64,000 bases of DNA from JACKFB01 sp041389525 (GTDB lineage Bacteria > Myxococcota_A > UBA9042 > PHBI01 > JACKFB01), in the NCBI GenBank assembly GCA_041389525.1, contig JAWKRR010000016.1, positions 1 to 64,000 on the forward strand. Direction: 5' to 3'. Within the stretch, counting starts at the first letter, position 1, and every line of letters starts with the position of its first letter. The position numbers and the translations under genes were made by a program. Below the pieces are notes generated by a model. That model saw only the letters and a program-made list of their open reading frames with translations. It searched no databases and was not told the origin of the DNA. Below are positions 49,544-57,754 of this stretch, piece by piece.

Positions 49544-50308
49544 ATGAGCGACACGAAACCAAGCGACACTTCCCCCCCGATGGACGCCCTCGGGCTGCTC
49601 GGGGACCTCGCCGCTGAGGCACGTGCTGAGCGGGCTGCCTTGGCGTCCGTGCGCGACGAGCGCGCCGAGGCCGCCGCCGAGGCGAGGCGCCGAGACGAGG
49701 CCGTGCGGCGCGAGGCGCTCCAAGCGGAGCTGATCGAGGAGACGCGACGGCGCAACGCCACGCGGCTGCTGACGGCGCCTGAGGTGGAGACGGAGCGGCC
49801 AGTGACGCGCGCGGCCGCCGAGCCGGCCATGGAGGCCGCGGTCGCGCCGGCCCCGAAGCGCACTTGGATGATGGCCGCGGGCTTGCTGCTGCTCGTCGCG
49901 GGCGGCGGGGCCGCGTTCGCGGTGGCCCAAGCGCCTGGCCCGGGCATGGAGGTGGACGGGCTGGCCTCACGGGCGAGCGAGGTCGCCCCGACGGTCGTCG
50001 CCGCGTCCATGACAGCGCGCGCCGCCGCCGTGGACTCCGCGCCGGTCGCCGCCGACCTGCAAGGTGCGGACGACGCCGCGAACGCTGAGGGTGAGGCGAA
50101 GGGCGAGCCCGCCGCCGAGGGCGAGCCGGCGACGGACGAGGCCGCGGCGCCCGAGGGCACCGACGAGGCCGAGGGCGCAAACAGCGAGGCGGGGACTGAG
50201 AAAAAGCCCACTGTGCGCCAGCGCCCCACCGTGAAGAAGCCGCCGGTGAAGCGACCGGGGGTCACGACCGACTTCGACGCGATCTACGGCGGCGGCAAGA
50301 AGAGGTAA
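49544..50308 (+). CDS. Single-pass membrane protein with coiled coil and Ala/Glu-rich tail, unknown
   Basis: About 254 residues from the second ATG, which has GGAG 6 nt upstream; ATG at 49538 touches the same GGAG. N-terminal charged coiled coil (EARAERAALASVRDERAEAA), one helix (TWMMAAGLLLLVAGGGAAFAV), an Ala/Glu/Gly-rich stretch, and a basic C-terminus (KKPTVRQRPTVKKPP) ending TDFDAIYGGGKKR. No recognised family. Layout resembles regulatory or scaffolding membrane proteins of Myxococcota, but that is only an impression. Confidence 0.6.
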   Translation: MSDTKPSDTSPPMDALGLLGDLAAEARAERAALASVRDERAEAAAEARRRDEAVRREALQAELIEETRRRNATRLLTAPEVETERPVTRAAAEPAMEAAVAPAPKRTWMMAAGLLLLVAGGGAAFAVAQAPGPGMEVDGLASRASEVAPTVVAASMTARAAAVDSAPVAADLQGADDAANAEGEAKGEPAAEGEPATDEAAAPEGTDEAEGANSEAGTEKKPTVRQRPTVKKPPVKRPGVTTDFDAIYGGGKKR

Positions 50309-50374
50309 GCCCGCTCGCCCGACTCTAGCCGGCATATCCGCCGCTCGCAGCCGGGGGGCGGTGAGAGACGCAGG

Positions 50375-51682
50375 TTAGCCGCGCCTCAGCGGCAGGGTGA
50401 GGCAGCGGGGACCGCCTCGGCCGCGCACGAGCTCGTGTCCGGGCAGCGCGACCACCACCCGGCGCCCCGGCGAGCGGACGTAGAGCATCGCGTTGGCCAC
50501 GAAGCGGTCGACGTCGACGATCTCGTAGCCGCGCTTGTTGAGCTCGCGCAGGGTGCGCTCGTTGCGGCCGTAGCTGATGATCACGCCGGGAGCGACGGCG
50601 AAGGCGTTCGCGCCGTCGGACCACTGCTCTCGCGCCTGGGCCGTCGGGTCGTCGCCGCCGCAGAAGATGGGCTCGAGCTCGACGCCCACACCGGCCAGGG
50701 CGTCCAGCAGGTGGTCGCCCACGACGCGGTGTCCGTCGGGAAGAAACGCGTGGACGCGCACGCCAAGCGCCTCGGGGGCGGTGAGCAGCGGCGGGTAGAT
50801 GAGGCACTGGCCGGCGTCGATGCGCGTGAAGAGGGTGTCGATGTGCATCGCGGCGCGGCGGCGCGGCAGCTCGCAGGCGAGGACGCGGGTGATGCCGCGG
50901 GCGTGGAGGCGCGGGGCGAGGCGCTCGACGGCGGCCAGGGTGGTGCGCAGGCCCACGCCGATGAGGACCACGTCGGGGGCGAGGACCTGGATGTCGCCGC
51001 CCTCGACGCTCGCGGGGGCGGCGCCGGGGGCGCGGATGGGGCCGTCCTCGGCGATGTCGACGCGCGGGATGTCGCGCAGCAGCGGGTGGTGGCGGACGGC
51101 GGCGCGCATGAGCAGCATGTCGCGGCGGCGGCCAGGCTCTGCGCCGTAGGTCAGCACGATGGCGTCGCCCACGGCTGCGGCGAGGTCGCGGGCGAAGAGC
51201 GTGTTGGGGGCAGGCCAGCGCAGCAGCTGGGCGCCCGTCTCGGGGTCGCGGCCGCTGATCAGGGCGTCAGCGAGGGCCGGCGCGTCAAGGGCGTCGAAGG
51301 CAGCGCGCGACTTGCGGGCCTCCTTGGCGGGCTGGCCGTAGAGCTCGGCCTCGAGGCGCACGACGCCCGTGATCGCCTCCGTGCGGGCGGTGGCGTCGGC
51401 GAGGGCGCCGGCCAGCAGCCCGCGGAAGTCCATGTGGCCGCGCTCGCCCGTGACCGCACGGAGGACCCGCACCAACCCCGCGTGCTCGGCTTGGAGCTCG
51501 CTGGTGACCACGAGATCGTCGAAGAGGAGGTAGTCGGGGTTCTCGACCGGGCGGCCGTCGGCACCGGGGCGGTAACGCTCCAGATTCTCGGGCAACATCT
51601 GGTCGAATTCGCGTCCCGGCGTGCTGGTGACCACCAGCTCAAGGGGGCCAACTTCGCTCTGGACTTGGACGGCGAGGGTCAT
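50375..51682 (-). CDS. arcA: Arginine deiminase
   Basis: 435 residues. Guanidine-modifying enzyme fold with ADI signature residues: ELVVTSTPGREFDQMLPEN, FARDLAAAVGD (Asp), VEGGDIQVL (Glu), AAMHIDTLFTRID (His-x-Asp) and the nucleophile Cys427 in RGGPRCLTLPL. It hydrolyses arginine to citrulline and ammonia. arcB and arcC are absent nearby, so it is not part of the usual fermentative arginine deiminase operon. It starts 3 nt after the lytic transglycosylase gene. Confidence 0.92.
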   Translation of the reverse strand: MTLAVQVQSEVGPLELVVTSTPGREFDQMLPENLERYRPGADGRPVENPDYLLFDDLVVTSELQAEHAGLVRVLRAVTGERGHMDFRGLLAGALADATARTEAITGVVRLEAELYGQPAKEARKSRAAFDALDAPALADALISGRDPETGAQLLRWPAPNTLFARDLAAAVGDAIVLTYGAEPGRRRDMLLMRAAVRHHPLLRDIPRVDIAEDGPIRAPGAAPASVEGGDIQVLAPDVVLIGVGLRTTLAAVERLAPRLHARGITRVLACELPRRRAAMHIDTLFTRIDAGQCLIYPPLLTAPEALGVRVHAFLPDGHRVVGDHLLDALAGVGVELEPIFCGGDDPTAQAREQWSDGANAFAVAPGVIISYGRNERTLRELNKRGYEIVDVDRFVANAMLYVRSPGRRVVVALPGHELVRGRGGPRCLTLPLRRG

Positions 51683-51685
51683 CGC

Positions 51686-54028
51686 TCAGTCGCCGAGGAA
51701 GGGACCCAGGGACAGCGGCAGCGTCATGGGCACCTCGATGGGCGGTCCCTCGACGTGGTGCAGGCGGCGGTAGACCTCGGAGACGGCGATGACGCGCATG
51801 ACGTAGCGGCGCGCCTGATCGTAGGGGATGGTCTCGACGAAGGCGTCGGTGGCGAGGTGCGAGCGCTTCTCGAGCCACGAGCGGGTGGCGCCGCGGCCGG
51901 CGTTGTAGCCCGCAAGCGCCAGCACGGCGTTGCCCTGGAAGTGGCGCAGCAGCTCGCCGAGGAGGCTGGCCCCGATGGCGAGGTTGGTCTCGGGGTCGCG
52001 GAGGGCGCGGTTGGTCACGGCCATCCCGAGCAGCTTCTGGGCGATGACCCGCGCGGTCGTCGGCATGAGCTGGGTCAGCCCGATGGCGCCCGAGCGGCTG
52101 ACGGCCTTGGGGTTGTAGCGCGACTCGATGTGGACGAGGCCGGCCAGCAGCGAGGGCGGGACGCCGTTCTCCTTGGCGAGCTTCGCGATGAGATCGCCGT
52201 GCTCGAAGGGATAGGCGGCGGCGTAGGTCTCGATGTCGTCGGCGTCGACGGCCTCGGCGAGGACGCCGTTTCGGCGCAGCACGCGGCTGGCGCGGTCGAC
52301 GTCGCCCAGGTCGCGATGGACGGACGCGAGCAACGCGCGGCCGCTGCCGGGGAGCTGGCCGGCGGCCAGCAGCGACTCCAGCTCGTCGGCGGCGGCCTTG
52401 GGGTCGCCCAGCCGAACGTAGGCCACCGCGAGGTCCAAGATGGGCCGGCGGACGACCTTCAGCTCCGCGAGCGGACGCGGCGGGTCGAGGCCGGTCAGGC
52501 CGTTGGCGGCGAGGCGATCGCTGTGCTCGACGTACTGAAACGCGGTGAGCGGCATGTCGGGGCGGGCGAGCAGGTCGGCGCGGCGCCGGGCCGCCAAGGT
52601 CGCGTACCAGCCGAGCGGGAAGTGCATCGCCAGGTGGGTGTAGAGGTGGACGGCTTCCTCGAGGCGGCCCTGGGCTTCCGTGGCGCGGGCCTGCCAGTAG
52701 CCGGCGCGCTCGGCCCAGGTGACGCCGTTGCCGTCGCGGTCGCCGCCGTAGCGCTCGACGAGGCGGGCGAGGTGCTTGGCCGAGTCCGCGTGGGCGCCCC
52801 GCAGCTCGTCGCCGAAGCCGAGCCGCCACAGCGCGTCACGCTGGGCCCAGCCACGGTGCTTGGAGCGCGCCGCCCGGCGGTAGAGCGCGGCCGCGTCGGC
52901 CGGCAAGCCGCGCAGCTCCAGCAGGCCGCCAGCCTCGACCAGAGCCTCGGTCGCCAGGACGTGGTCGGGCCAGCGGCGCGCGATCTCCTCGTACTTCTCA
53001 GCCGCCTCGATGTCGCGGTCCAGGCCGCGCAGGCCGCGCGCCAGCCCGAACAGCGCCCAGGGGTGCGCCTTGGTCTTGGCGAGCTTGGCGGTCAGGGTCT
53101 CGAGCCGCGAGACCGCGTCGACCTCCGTCGCGTCGGAGAGCGTGTCCAGGACCGCCTTGCCCCACAAGATGATGCGGCGGTCGGTGCTGCCCTTGGTGCG
53201 CAGCGCGCTGAGCTGCCGCGCCACGCTCGAGGCTTGGCTGGCGCTGGCGTTGAACACCATCCGCGCGACCTGCTCGCGGAGCGGCTGCTCGATTCCCAGC
53301 TCGGCGGCGGCCGCGACGGCGCGGTTCGCTTGGTCTTCGCTCTGCGCGTCCCACCAGAAGGCCCGCAAGACGCGGCCGGCGGCCTCCATGTCGCCCGCGT
53401 CTTTCCAGAGCGACGCGGTGATCTTCGTCAGCTGCAGCTTGGTCCAGGGGCTCAGCGGCTGGGTCAGCACGGCCTCGAAGGCGCGGGCGCCGCGGGCGGG
53501 CTGGCCAGCGCGGCGCACGAACTCTGCGGCGCGGCGGCAGGCGGGCAGATGGCGGGTCGTCCCGGGCGTGGTGCCGAGCAGCAGGTCGGCGGCCTCCAGC
53601 AGCTTTCCAGCGGCCACGGCGTCGTCGGCGAGGACCGTCCGCAGGGGATCGACCAGGGTCGAGTCGCCGCCGAGCAGCGCGTCAGCCTTGGCTCGCGCCG
53701 CGGTGTGTTGGCCGGCGCGGTGGAGCAGCGCCGCGCTCAACCAGCGGGCCAACGTCGCGGTGTGCTGGTCCTCGAAGACACCGTCGCTGGCGAGGGATTT
53801 GTCGAGTTCGGCCGAGATCGCGGCCCAGTCTGCCTGCCCTCGAAGCGCACGCCACGCGCGCTGAAGCAGCGGGGTCGCCTGGCCCACGGGCGTGAGGTCG
53901 TAGGTCAGCGTGGCGGCCGACGGGTGCGGCCCGTCCAGAGCGGCCGTCTCCGCCTGCGCGGGCAGGGCCGGCAGGGTGGCGGCGAGTGCGAAAAGCCACA
54001 CTGCGATCTGGGTCATCGGGCGCTTCAT
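51686..54028 (-). CDS. Soluble lytic murein transglycosylase (Slt70-like)
   Basis: 780 residues. Signal peptide (IAVWLFALAATLPALPAQA), then ~550 residues of helical repeats forming the Slt superhelical ring, and a C-terminal SLT domain with LAGLVHIESRYNPKAVSRSG (catalytic Glu), AIGLTQLMPTTARVI, LAIGASLLGELL and LALAGYNAGRGA. It cleaves peptidoglycan glycan strands in the periplasm. Same-strand neighbours are rsmG upstream (50 nt) and arginine deiminase downstream. Confidence 0.92.
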   Translation of the reverse strand: MKRPMTQIAVWLFALAATLPALPAQAETAALDGPHPSAATLTYDLTPVGQATPLLQRAWRALRGQADWAAISAELDKSLASDGVFEDQHTATLARWLSAALLHRAGQHTAARAKADALLGGDSTLVDPLRTVLADDAVAAGKLLEAADLLLGTTPGTTRHLPACRRAAEFVRRAGQPARGARAFEAVLTQPLSPWTKLQLTKITASLWKDAGDMEAAGRVLRAFWWDAQSEDQANRAVAAAAELGIEQPLREQVARMVFNASASQASSVARQLSALRTKGSTDRRIILWGKAVLDTLSDATEVDAVSRLETLTAKLAKTKAHPWALFGLARGLRGLDRDIEAAEKYEEIARRWPDHVLATEALVEAGGLLELRGLPADAAALYRRAARSKHRGWAQRDALWRLGFGDELRGAHADSAKHLARLVERYGGDRDGNGVTWAERAGYWQARATEAQGRLEEAVHLYTHLAMHFPLGWYATLAARRRADLLARPDMPLTAFQYVEHSDRLAANGLTGLDPPRPLAELKVVRRPILDLAVAYVRLGDPKAAADELESLLAAGQLPGSGRALLASVHRDLGDVDRASRVLRRNGVLAEAVDADDIETYAAAYPFEHGDLIAKLAKENGVPPSLLAGLVHIESRYNPKAVSRSGAIGLTQLMPTTARVIAQKLLGMAVTNRALRDPETNLAIGASLLGELLRHFQGNAVLALAGYNAGRGATRSWLEKRSHLATDAFVETIPYDQARRYVMRVIAVSEVYRRLHHVEGPPIEVPMTLPLSLGPFLGD

Positions 54029-54079
54029 CGTCGCGCGAGGGTAGTGGCGGGGGGGCGAATTGACAAGGATGATGCGCTC

Positions 54080-54736
54080 TTAGCTGGGGACCGCGGGGTC
54101 CAGACTGGCTCGCAGGATCGCGTTGACGCGCGTGGCGCCGGACTCGGGCAGCTCGAAGCGATCGAGGCGCCACGCTCGGGAGGTGACCTCATCGGGCGCG
54201 CCGTGGCCCATCATGACCAAAATCCGCCCCTCGGGGCCGACCAGGGGTTCGGCGAGCTGCGCCCACTGCTCCGGCGCGAAGGTCGCCCGGCTCATCGCGG
54301 CGGCAGGCCCCGTGCCGCTCAGCGCGTCGAGGCGCGCCTGCTGCACGGTGACGCCGGCGAGCCCGAAGCGCGCGCGGGCGTCCTGCAGCCAGGCGACCTT
54401 CTTGCCGTTCGGTTCGACGAGGCGCAGCTCGAGATCAGGCCTGGCGATCGCGAGGGGTAGCGCCGGAAAGCCCGACCCCGAGCCGATATCCCACCACGCC
54501 GAGCCCAGCGCCTGGACCTCAGGCCGGTCGAGCAGGCGCAGCACGGCGAGGCTGTCGAGGACGTGGCGCTCGACGGCCTCCAGCGCGGTGGTCGGCGCGA
54601 CCAGGTTGATGCGCCGGTTCCAGTGGAGCAGCGCGTCGATGAGCTGGGCGAGGCGCTCGGGCGCGTCGGGGCCGAGCGGGACGCCGAGGGCTTCGGCGCC
54701 GCGCGCGATGGCGGTCTGGACGGGGGTCGCGCTCAC
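54080..54736 (-). CDS. rsmG: 16S rRNA (guanine527-N7)-methyltransferase RsmG
   Basis: 218 residues from GTG at 54736, 7 nt after the TPR gene. Conserved LLHWNRRINLVAPTTA and ERHVLDSLAVLRLL, then the SAM motif WWDIGSGSGFPALPLAIARP and LVEPNGKKVAWLQ. It methylates G527 of 16S rRNA; loss often gives low-level streptomycin resistance. rsmG commonly sits close to parA-parB near the origin; here it is 9 kb away. Confidence 0.92.
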   Translation of the reverse strand: MSATPVQTAIARGAEALGVPLGPDAPERLAQLIDALLHWNRRINLVAPTTALEAVERHVLDSLAVLRLLDRPEVQALGSAWWDIGSGSGFPALPLAIARPDLELRLVEPNGKKVAWLQDARARFGLAGVTVQQARLDALSGTGPAAAMSRATFAPEQWAQLAEPLVGPEGRILVMMGHGAPDEVTSRAWRLDRFELPESGATRVNAILRASLDPAVPS

Positions 54737-54743
54737 GCGGGTG

Positions 54744-56987
54744 TCACGGGGTCTCTGCCGGGGCCGGCGCCTCGGCGGGCGGGGCTGGAGCCGGGGCGGC
54801 GTCGGGGGCCGGTGCGGGCGCAGGGGCGGGCGCGGCGTCAGGCGCGGCGTCGGCCCGCGCCGGATCCTCAGGCGCGGGCTGGCCATCCGGGGCCACAGCA
54901 CCCCCGTCGACCTCCCCGGGGGCGCCCTCGGGGGCGAGCACGCCGTGCTGCGCCTTCTGGACCTCGAGCGCCTGCCGCTCGGCCGCGTCGAACTGCTCGG
55001 TGAGGCTCGCCCTCGCCTCGTCGTTCTCAGCCCGAGCCAGGGCCTCGCTCCGCACCTGCGCCGCCTCGTCCTTGCGGCCGGTCGCCACCAGCACCACCGT
55101 CAGCAACACCGGCGCCAGCCCGTCCGAGGGCTCCTCCTTGACCGCCTCGCGCAGCAGCGACTCACCCTCGGCGAAGAAGCCCTGCTCCAGCAGGTGCTGC
55201 GCCAGGCTCGACCGCTTGCCCAGGGCCGTGACCGCCGCCGCCCGCGCGCTCGCCTCGCCGCGCTTGGCCCGGATCGCCACCAGATAGCGCAAGACCAGGG
55301 CCTCCGCGTCGTCGGGTCGCGCGATCAGCACGCTGGCGACGGCCTTCTCGGCCGCGTCGAAGCGCCCTGAGTCCAGCTCGAGCTGGGCCAGCAGCAGCGG
55401 CGCCTGTCGGTCGTCCGGCACCAGCTTCACCTGCTCCTCCAAGAGCGCCCTCGCCCGCGCCACGTCGCCAAGCTCCTTGTGCAGCTGGGCCAACTGCGGC
55501 CGCAGGTGCTGGGTCTTCGGGTCCAGCTCCAGCGCGCGGTCCAAGGTCTTGGCCGCCTCGCTGAGCCGCCCCTCATTCGCCTGCATCGCGCCGAGCGCCT
55601 CCAGCAGCTCCGGCCCCGGCACCGCGCCGTCGACGGCCTCCTGGAGCTTCTCGATGGCCTCCGCAGTGCGCCCAGACGCCGACAGAAACTGTGCCAGCAC
55701 CAGCCACGCCTGCGGGTCGGCCGCGTTGACCTTGGTCTCCTCGAGCAGCAGGCTCTCCGCCTTGTCCATGTCGTCACCGATGGCGGCGAGCTGCGCCTCG
55801 ATGATGCGGACGCCGCGCGCCTTCTCGTCTTGCGCCCGCGCGTCGGCGACGTGCTTCTTGATCTGCTCCATCACGGCGGGGCGCTGGTCCTCGGGCGTGA
55901 CCTCGAGGCGCTCCAGGGCAAGCTGCGCCATCAGGACGTGTGCGTCGACCAGGGTCGGGTCGGCCTCCGCCGCCTTCGTGAGGTACTGATGGGCCTTGAA
56001 GGGCTGGTCGGCACCCAGCGCCGCCGTCGCGAGCGTGAACCAGGTGCGCCCGTCGGAGCGCTTGGCCGCCGCGCTCTCCATCGCGGTCAGGCCCATCTCG
56101 CCGAGTCCGGAGGCGAGCTGGACCTGGCCGGTGACGAAGGCGATGGCGACGTCTTCGGGGGCGAGGGCGCGGGCCTGCTGGCTGGCCTTGGCCGCGAGGT
56201 CGAGCTCGCCCGCGTCCACCGCGCCGAGCGCCTTGTGAGCGAGGAAGTTCGCCAGCACGGCGGCGGGGCTGAGGGTGCGCACCGCGGCGCTGTCGAAGGG
56301 CTGACCATCCGGCGCCAGCCACGCGCCCTCGCCCACCCGCACGAGATAGCGCCGCAGCCCGAGATCGGTCGCTGCCCCCTTCCCGCTGTCGTCGACGCCG
56401 TAGCTCAGCGGGCCCAGATCTCGGGCCGCGAGCATCGCATGAGCCAAAATCGCCAGCTCGAGGTTGCTGGTTTGGGGGGCTGGCTTGCCATCGAGCGCGG
56501 GGGCCAGGTCGGCGGCGCTGCGGGGGGCGGAGGCGTAGTCGCCTTCGGGGCGCGGTGCCAGCGTGCCCTTGGTGCGCGCGTCGGCGACGGCGGCGACCAG
56601 GGCCTCCGGGTTGGCGGCGAGCCGCTCGGCGACCAGCCGGACGGCGCCGGTGGGCTCGTCGGGGGTCAGGCGCAGCTCGGCGGGGACCTGGACGAGCGGG
56701 TCGGCGGCCTCGCGGGCGGCGGTGATCGCGGCGCTGGGCCCGTCCGCGGGAGCGGGGTCGGGGCTGGACTGAAGGAGCAGCCACGCGCCCACGGCCACGG
56801 CGGCCACGACGGTCACCGCGACCAGGGCCAGCAGCGGCCCCTTCGAGCCGGCGGCCTTCTTCGCGTCGTCGTGGTGCTCGACGAGCCCCGAGGCCCGCAT
56901 GCACGTGGGGCAGCGCGCGGCCTCGCCGGGGTCCAGGGTGAACTCGGTGTTGCAGCTCGAGCAGAGATAGCGGCGCGGTTCAGCCAT
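54744..56987 (-). CDS. Zinc-ribbon, single-pass membrane TPR protein
   Basis: 747 residues from ATG at 56987, overlapping the GDPD stop by 8 nt. N-terminal zinc ribbon RYLCSSCNTEF...ARCPTCMRA (CxxC-x(n)-CxxC), one helix (GPLLALVAVTVVAAVAVGAWLLL), then many TPR-like helical repeats (for example AAKTLDRALELDPKTQHLRPQLAQL) and a Pro/Ala tail. The MJ0042-type zinc ribbon plus TPR layout is common in Myxococcota. Likely a periplasmic scaffold anchored in the membrane; partner unknown. Confidence 0.85.
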   Translation of the reverse strand: MAEPRRYLCSSCNTEFTLDPGEAARCPTCMRASGLVEHHDDAKKAAGSKGPLLALVAVTVVAAVAVGAWLLLQSSPDPAPADGPSAAITAAREAADPLVQVPAELRLTPDEPTGAVRLVAERLAANPEALVAAVADARTKGTLAPRPEGDYASAPRSAADLAPALDGKPAPQTSNLELAILAHAMLAARDLGPLSYGVDDSGKGAATDLGLRRYLVRVGEGAWLAPDGQPFDSAAVRTLSPAAVLANFLAHKALGAVDAGELDLAAKASQQARALAPEDVAIAFVTGQVQLASGLGEMGLTAMESAAAKRSDGRTWFTLATAALGADQPFKAHQYLTKAAEADPTLVDAHVLMAQLALERLEVTPEDQRPAVMEQIKKHVADARAQDEKARGVRIIEAQLAAIGDDMDKAESLLLEETKVNAADPQAWLVLAQFLSASGRTAEAIEKLQEAVDGAVPGPELLEALGAMQANEGRLSEAAKTLDRALELDPKTQHLRPQLAQLHKELGDVARARALLEEQVKLVPDDRQAPLLLAQLELDSGRFDAAEKAVASVLIARPDDAEALVLRYLVAIRAKRGEASARAAAVTALGKRSSLAQHLLEQGFFAEGESLLREAVKEEPSDGLAPVLLTVVLVATGRKDEAAQVRSEALARAENDEARASLTEQFDAAERQALEVQKAQHGVLAPEGAPGEVDGGAVAPDGQPAPEDPARADAAPDAAPAPAPAPAPDAAPAPAPPAEAPAPAETP

Positions 56988-57735
56988 GGCTGAGGGCTCC
57001 CAGGGCCGTGCGGAGGCGGGCCGGGTGGTTGGTGATGATGGCATCGACGCCGAGGGCAGCAAGGCTCCGGGCGCGCGCTGGGTCGTCGACGGTCCACACC
57101 CGAAAGCGGCGATCGCGGTCGGGGGCGGCGTAGGCGGCGAGGTGCTCGGGGCTGACGAGCTCCTCGGGCGGGTGGAGGTCCAGGGGGCCAGAGGGCGCGA
57201 GGTAGTCGAGGAAGCGCAGGGCGGCGAGGGTCTCGTAGAGGAAGGCGTGGCGCCAGGGGATGGCGGCGGCCTGGGCGGCGCGGAGGACGCGCGGGTCGAA
57301 GCTGGAGACGATGAGCTGCAGCGCGGGGTCGGCGGTCAGTGGCGCGAGCAGGGGCGCGCAGGCCGCCACGAGGGCGGCGGCGGCGCGGGTGGGCTTGAGC
57401 TCGATGTTGATGACCGCACCAGGGATGCGAGCGGTCAGCGGGGCGGTCGCGTCGAGGAGCTCGGCCAGCGTGGGGATGGGTTCGCCGCGCACGGTGAGCG
57501 CGCGGACCTCGGCGAGGGTGCGGGCCTCGATGGTGCCCGGGCGCTCGCAGAGGCGGAGGGTGTCGTCGTCGTGAAAGACCACCGGGACGCCGTCGCGGGT
57601 CAGGCGGACGTCGCACTCGAAGCCGTCGGCGGGTGCGGGCCCCTCGAGCGCGGCGAGCATGGCGCGGAGGGTGTTCTCGGGGTGCTCGGCGCTGGCACCG
57701 CGGTGCGCGACGATGGCTGGGCGGCGGTGGCTCAA
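56980..57735 (-). CDS. Glycerophosphodiester phosphodiesterase
   Basis: 251 residues. GDPD motifs: IVAHRGASAEHPENTLRAM, FECDVRLTRDGVPVVFHDD, VINIELKPTRAA and a C-terminal FRVWTVDDPARARSLAALGVDAIITNHP. It hydrolyses glycerophosphodiesters to glycerol-3-phosphate and an alcohol. No signal peptide, so cytoplasmic. It follows the kinase gene by 19 nt. Confidence 0.93.
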   Translation of the reverse strand: MSHRRPAIVAHRGASAEHPENTLRAMLAALEGPAPADGFECDVRLTRDGVPVVFHDDDTLRLCERPGTIEARTLAEVRALTVRGEPIPTLAELLDATAPLTARIPGAVINIELKPTRAAAALVAACAPLLAPLTADPALQLIVSSFDPRVLRAAQAAAIPWRHAFLYETLAALRFLDYLAPSGPLDLHPPEELVSPEHLAAYAAPDRDRRFRVWTVDDPARARSLAALGVDAIITNHPARLRTALGALSHG

Positions 57736-57754
57736 CGGGATCGGCGGGGCCGCG

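Noticed and set aside
48916..50265. 449-codon open frame on the - strand
   Set aside because: Antisense to two short + strand genes with membrane helices; its N-terminal half is Ser/Ala low complexity. The + strand reading is preferred but not certain.
50435..54460. 1341-codon open frame on the + strand
   Set aside because: Antisense to arginine deiminase, Slt and part of rsmG, all with catalytic motifs; the translation shows no recognisable domain.
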